A stretch of DNA of 6,604 nucleotides from Candidatus Uhrbacteria bacterium RIFOXYB12_FULL_58_10 (GTDB taxonomy: Bacteria; Patescibacteriota; Patescibacteriia; UBA9934; GWF2-40-263), in assembly GCA_943348955.1 (NCBI GenBank), contig CALQZE010000021.1, positions 1 through 6,604 of the forward strand. The letters are read 5' to 3'. Below are positions 5,456 through 6,604 of this stretch, in pieces. The translations under genes and the position numbers were made by a program. Numbering within the stretch: the first letter of the stretch is position 1; each line of letters begins with the position of its first letter. A model generated the notes under the pieces. It searched no databases and was not told the origin of the DNA. It saw only the letters and a program-made list of their open reading frames with translations.

Positions 5456-5785
5456 ATGAAGTATTTAACATTATTCATTGTTTCCGCAATTCTCTTTGTC
5501 GGACTCTCTTTTGCAGGGAAGTCTTTTTTTGGCATGGATCATGGAATGACCATGGGGAGTGTTGAATGTGTGAATCATTGTATTGATGTATCCACATTTC
5601 CAAGTGTGATGTCGTCATCCGTTCCTGTACTGTTTTTTATCGCGATCGCTTTTTTTTGCAATCGTTACAGACAAACGTTGATGCATGTTGTACATGTTGT
5701 CGCAATCAAGCAACAACGGCACACAGAGCCCATACGACTTTTTCTGCTTTCACAAAATCTATCAACCGTGATTTTACGGGATTAA
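5456..5785 (+). CDS. Small membrane protein with Met/His/Cys-rich extracytoplasmic loop
   Basis: 109 residues. An N-terminal helix (about 3-20, signal-like or anchor) is followed by a short loop rich in soft-metal ligands: M27, H29, M31, M33, C38, H41 and C42 (MDHGMTMGSVECVNHC). A second helix (about 53-68) then leads to a basic cytoplasmic tail with three more His (HVVHVV, QQRHTEP). MDHGM and C..HC motifs are typical of copper-binding or copper-stress membrane proteins, so Cu(I) binding outside the membrane is a reasonable inference; no named family is claimed. It lies 52 bp upstream of a TauE/SafE-like gene on the same strand, which supports a joint metal or thiol role. There is no Shine-Dalgarno sequence; the likely promoter sits almost at the ATG. 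A terminator-like hairpin follows 2 bp after the TAA. Confidence 0.75.
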   Translation: MKYLTLFIVSAILFVGLSFAGKSFFGMDHGMTMGSVECVNHCIDVSTFPSVMSSSVPVLFFIAIAFFCNRYRQTLMHVVHVVAIKQQRHTEPIRLFLLSQNLSTVILRD

Positions 5786-5787
5786 CT

Positions 5788-5837
5788 CCAAACAAGCGTG
5801 ATTTGTTTTAATCATTGAATTGTTTGGTTTTTGTTTT
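5788..5837 (+). terminator. Hairpin plus T-tract between the small membrane protein and the TauE-like gene
   Basis: CCAAACAA (5788-5795) pairs with TTGTTTGG (5820-5827), enclosing a second small stem TGATT/AATCA (5799-5803 and 5810-5814). T5-G-T4 follows (5828-5837) and touches the next ATG at 5838. It looks like an intrinsic terminator, though the stem is AT-rich with a long interior. Because the T-tract abuts the start codon, it may act as a partial terminator or attenuator; otherwise the downstream gene needs a promoter inside it. TTTAAT (5807-5812) is the only weak -10 candidate. Confidence 0.5.
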
Positions 5838-6604
5838 ATGCAATCATTTACATTTATTTCAGCTCTGCTTCTTGGATTTGTTGCCGGAAGCTCCTCTTGT
5901 CTCGCTGTTTCGGGAGGATTAATGCTCTCAATCGTCGGAAAGGCAAATGATCGGCTCGGGAAGATGACGCGTAAAATGCGTATACGATTCACGGTCATGT
6001 TTGTTGTTGGTCGCATCGTTTCCTATGGATTATTGGGCGGACTGATCGGTTGGCTCGGATCTTCCTTTACATTTTCTCCAACGGCGACAGGAATCATTAC
6101 GTTAATCGCGGCGGCATACATGATTATTGCCGGACTTGAAATGCTGCAAATTGCGCCACGATGGATGAAATGTGCGATTCCACGTCCACCAAAATGGCTC
6201 TCTAATCGCATTATTGATGCGGATGGTAATCCAAACGCATTTACCCCGTTTCTTCTTGGTGCAGCAACGTTTTTTCTTCCGTGCGGATTCACACAATCTC
6301 TTCAGATTTACGCACTCACAACGGCTAGTTTCTGGACGGGAGCAACGATTCTTACAGCGTTTGCTATTGGAACGGCTCCGGCACTTTTAGCACTTGGGTT
6401 TGCATCCGGAGCACTCAGTGGAAAAACAGGAAAATTTGTGTTCAAGCTTGCGGGTGTTTTTATTCTTTACCTTGCGATCTCAAACGTTCAAAATGGGATG
6501 ACCCTTCTCGGTCATCCGATTCAGTTTGCATCTGCATCAAGTGCCACGACCGGTTATCGTGTTGTTTCATCGAATACAGATTCAACAGGCTCACCGTCCG
6601 TAGC
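5838..6604 (+). CDS. TauE/SafE-like (UreH/DsbD_2-type) membrane protein, 3'-truncated
   Basis: The frame is open from ATG 5838 to the window end (255 complete codons). About six helices in two repeats of three are visible: 6-31, 52-74, 85-103, 136-156, 166-190 and 200-221. Helix 1 has GSSSCLAVSGG (17-27) and helix 4 has FFLPCGFTQSLQIYAL (145-160). These are the positions of the conserved motifs in the UreH-like/DsbD_2 membrane domain annotated as sulfite exporter TauE/SafE, related to the CcdA/DsbD fold. C21 and C149 are thus equivalent residues of the two halves; C112 lies in the loop between them. Proteins of this type are often found with copper or cytochrome-assembly genes, and substrate cannot be read from sequence. 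After the last helix a Ser/Thr-rich stretch (231-255) looks like a linker to a further, probably extracytoplasmic, domain beyond the window. The start is supported by the immediate helix 1; no Shine-Dalgarno sequence is present. Confidence 0.85.
   Translation, partial: MQSFTFISALLLGFVAGSSSCLAVSGGLMLSIVGKANDRLGKMTRKMRIRFTVMFVVGRIVSYGLLGGLIGWLGSSFTFSPTATGIITLIAAAYMIIAGLEMLQIAPRWMKCAIPRPPKWLSNRIIDADGNPNAFTPFLLGAATFFLPCGFTQSLQIYALTTASFWTGATILTAFAIGTAPALLALGFASGALSGKTGKFVFKLAGVFILYLAISNVQNGMTLLGHPIQFASASSATTGYRVVSSNTDSTGSPSV

Larger units (their letters stand above)
5351..5460 (+). repeat. Direct repeat TAACATGAA in the divergent intergenic region
   Basis: TAACATGAA occurs at 5351-5359 and again at 5452-5460, the second copy containing the start codon of the next plus-strand gene. 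The inverted half at 5330-5337 is a third copy of its AACATGAA core. The gap between the divergent genes (5335-5455) therefore has a copy at each end. It could be coincidence, because part of it is a start codon in an A/T-rich context. Confidence 0.4.

Noticed and set aside
6023..6292. 89-codon minus-strand frame opposite the TauE-like gene
   Set aside because: The plus-strand frame encodes a clear six-helix protein with family motifs; the antisense frame is low-information and lacks start signals.
1..6604. Alternative genetic code (TGA as Gly or Trp), as in some candidate-phyla bacteria
   Set aside because: TGA ends three genes at sensible positions and no gene needs TGA read through; Trp and Gly use standard codons.

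Overview
The window reads as ordinary bacterial chromosome with moderate-to-low GC, short intergenic gaps and the standard genetic code (TGA ends three of the genes). Most starts lack a Shine-Dalgarno sequence, and there are several small membrane proteins. The pairing of a short Met/His/Cys-rich membrane protein with a TauE/SafE-like protein carrying an SCLAVSGG motif recalls gene sets I associate with Candidate Phyla Radiation (Patescibacteria/Parcubacteria-type) genomes. That placement is inference from protein style, not from a marker gene.

Layout, left to right. (1) Positions 2-928: 5'-truncated trhO (tRNA U34 hydroxylase, rhodanese family). (2) 1023-1322: a short three-helix membrane protein resembling DUF5698, with its own likely promoter, closed by a clear rho-independent terminator at 1368-1407. 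(3) 1454-4831: a five-gene plus-strand operon. It holds znuA, znuC and znuB (zinc ABC importer), then a DUF2127 membrane protein and a DUF2238/VanZ-like membrane protein. The genes overlap by 10, 20 and 4 bp or sit 1 bp apart, so they are almost certainly co-transcribed and translationally coupled. (4) 4852-5334, minus strand: an unrecognised 160-residue soluble protein with the strongest expression signals in the window (TTGACA promoter, GGAGG site). It is convergent with the zinc operon, and each gene's terminator lies partly in the other gene. (5) 5456-5785: a small two-helix membrane protein with a Met/His/Cys-rich extracytoplasmic loop. (6) 5838 to the window end: a six-helix TauE/SafE (UreH/DsbD_2-like) membrane protein that runs off the edge.

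Together the window is dominated by membrane and metal handling. The Znu proteins bring in zinc, with the type of ligand set (three His and one Glu) expected for zinc rather than manganese. The two trailing membrane proteins may assist this or simply share its expression. The last pair looks like a copper or thiol/metal handling module. No metal-responsive regulator gene and no convincing Zur box are visible.

The most interesting features are the intertwined convergent terminators around 4823-4932, the inverted repeat that spans the leader and start codon of the unrecognised minus-strand gene, the hairpin plus T-tract directly abutting the start of the TauE-like gene, and the candidate copper pair at the right end. 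No tRNA, rRNA, CRISPR array, insertion sequence or phage element was seen.
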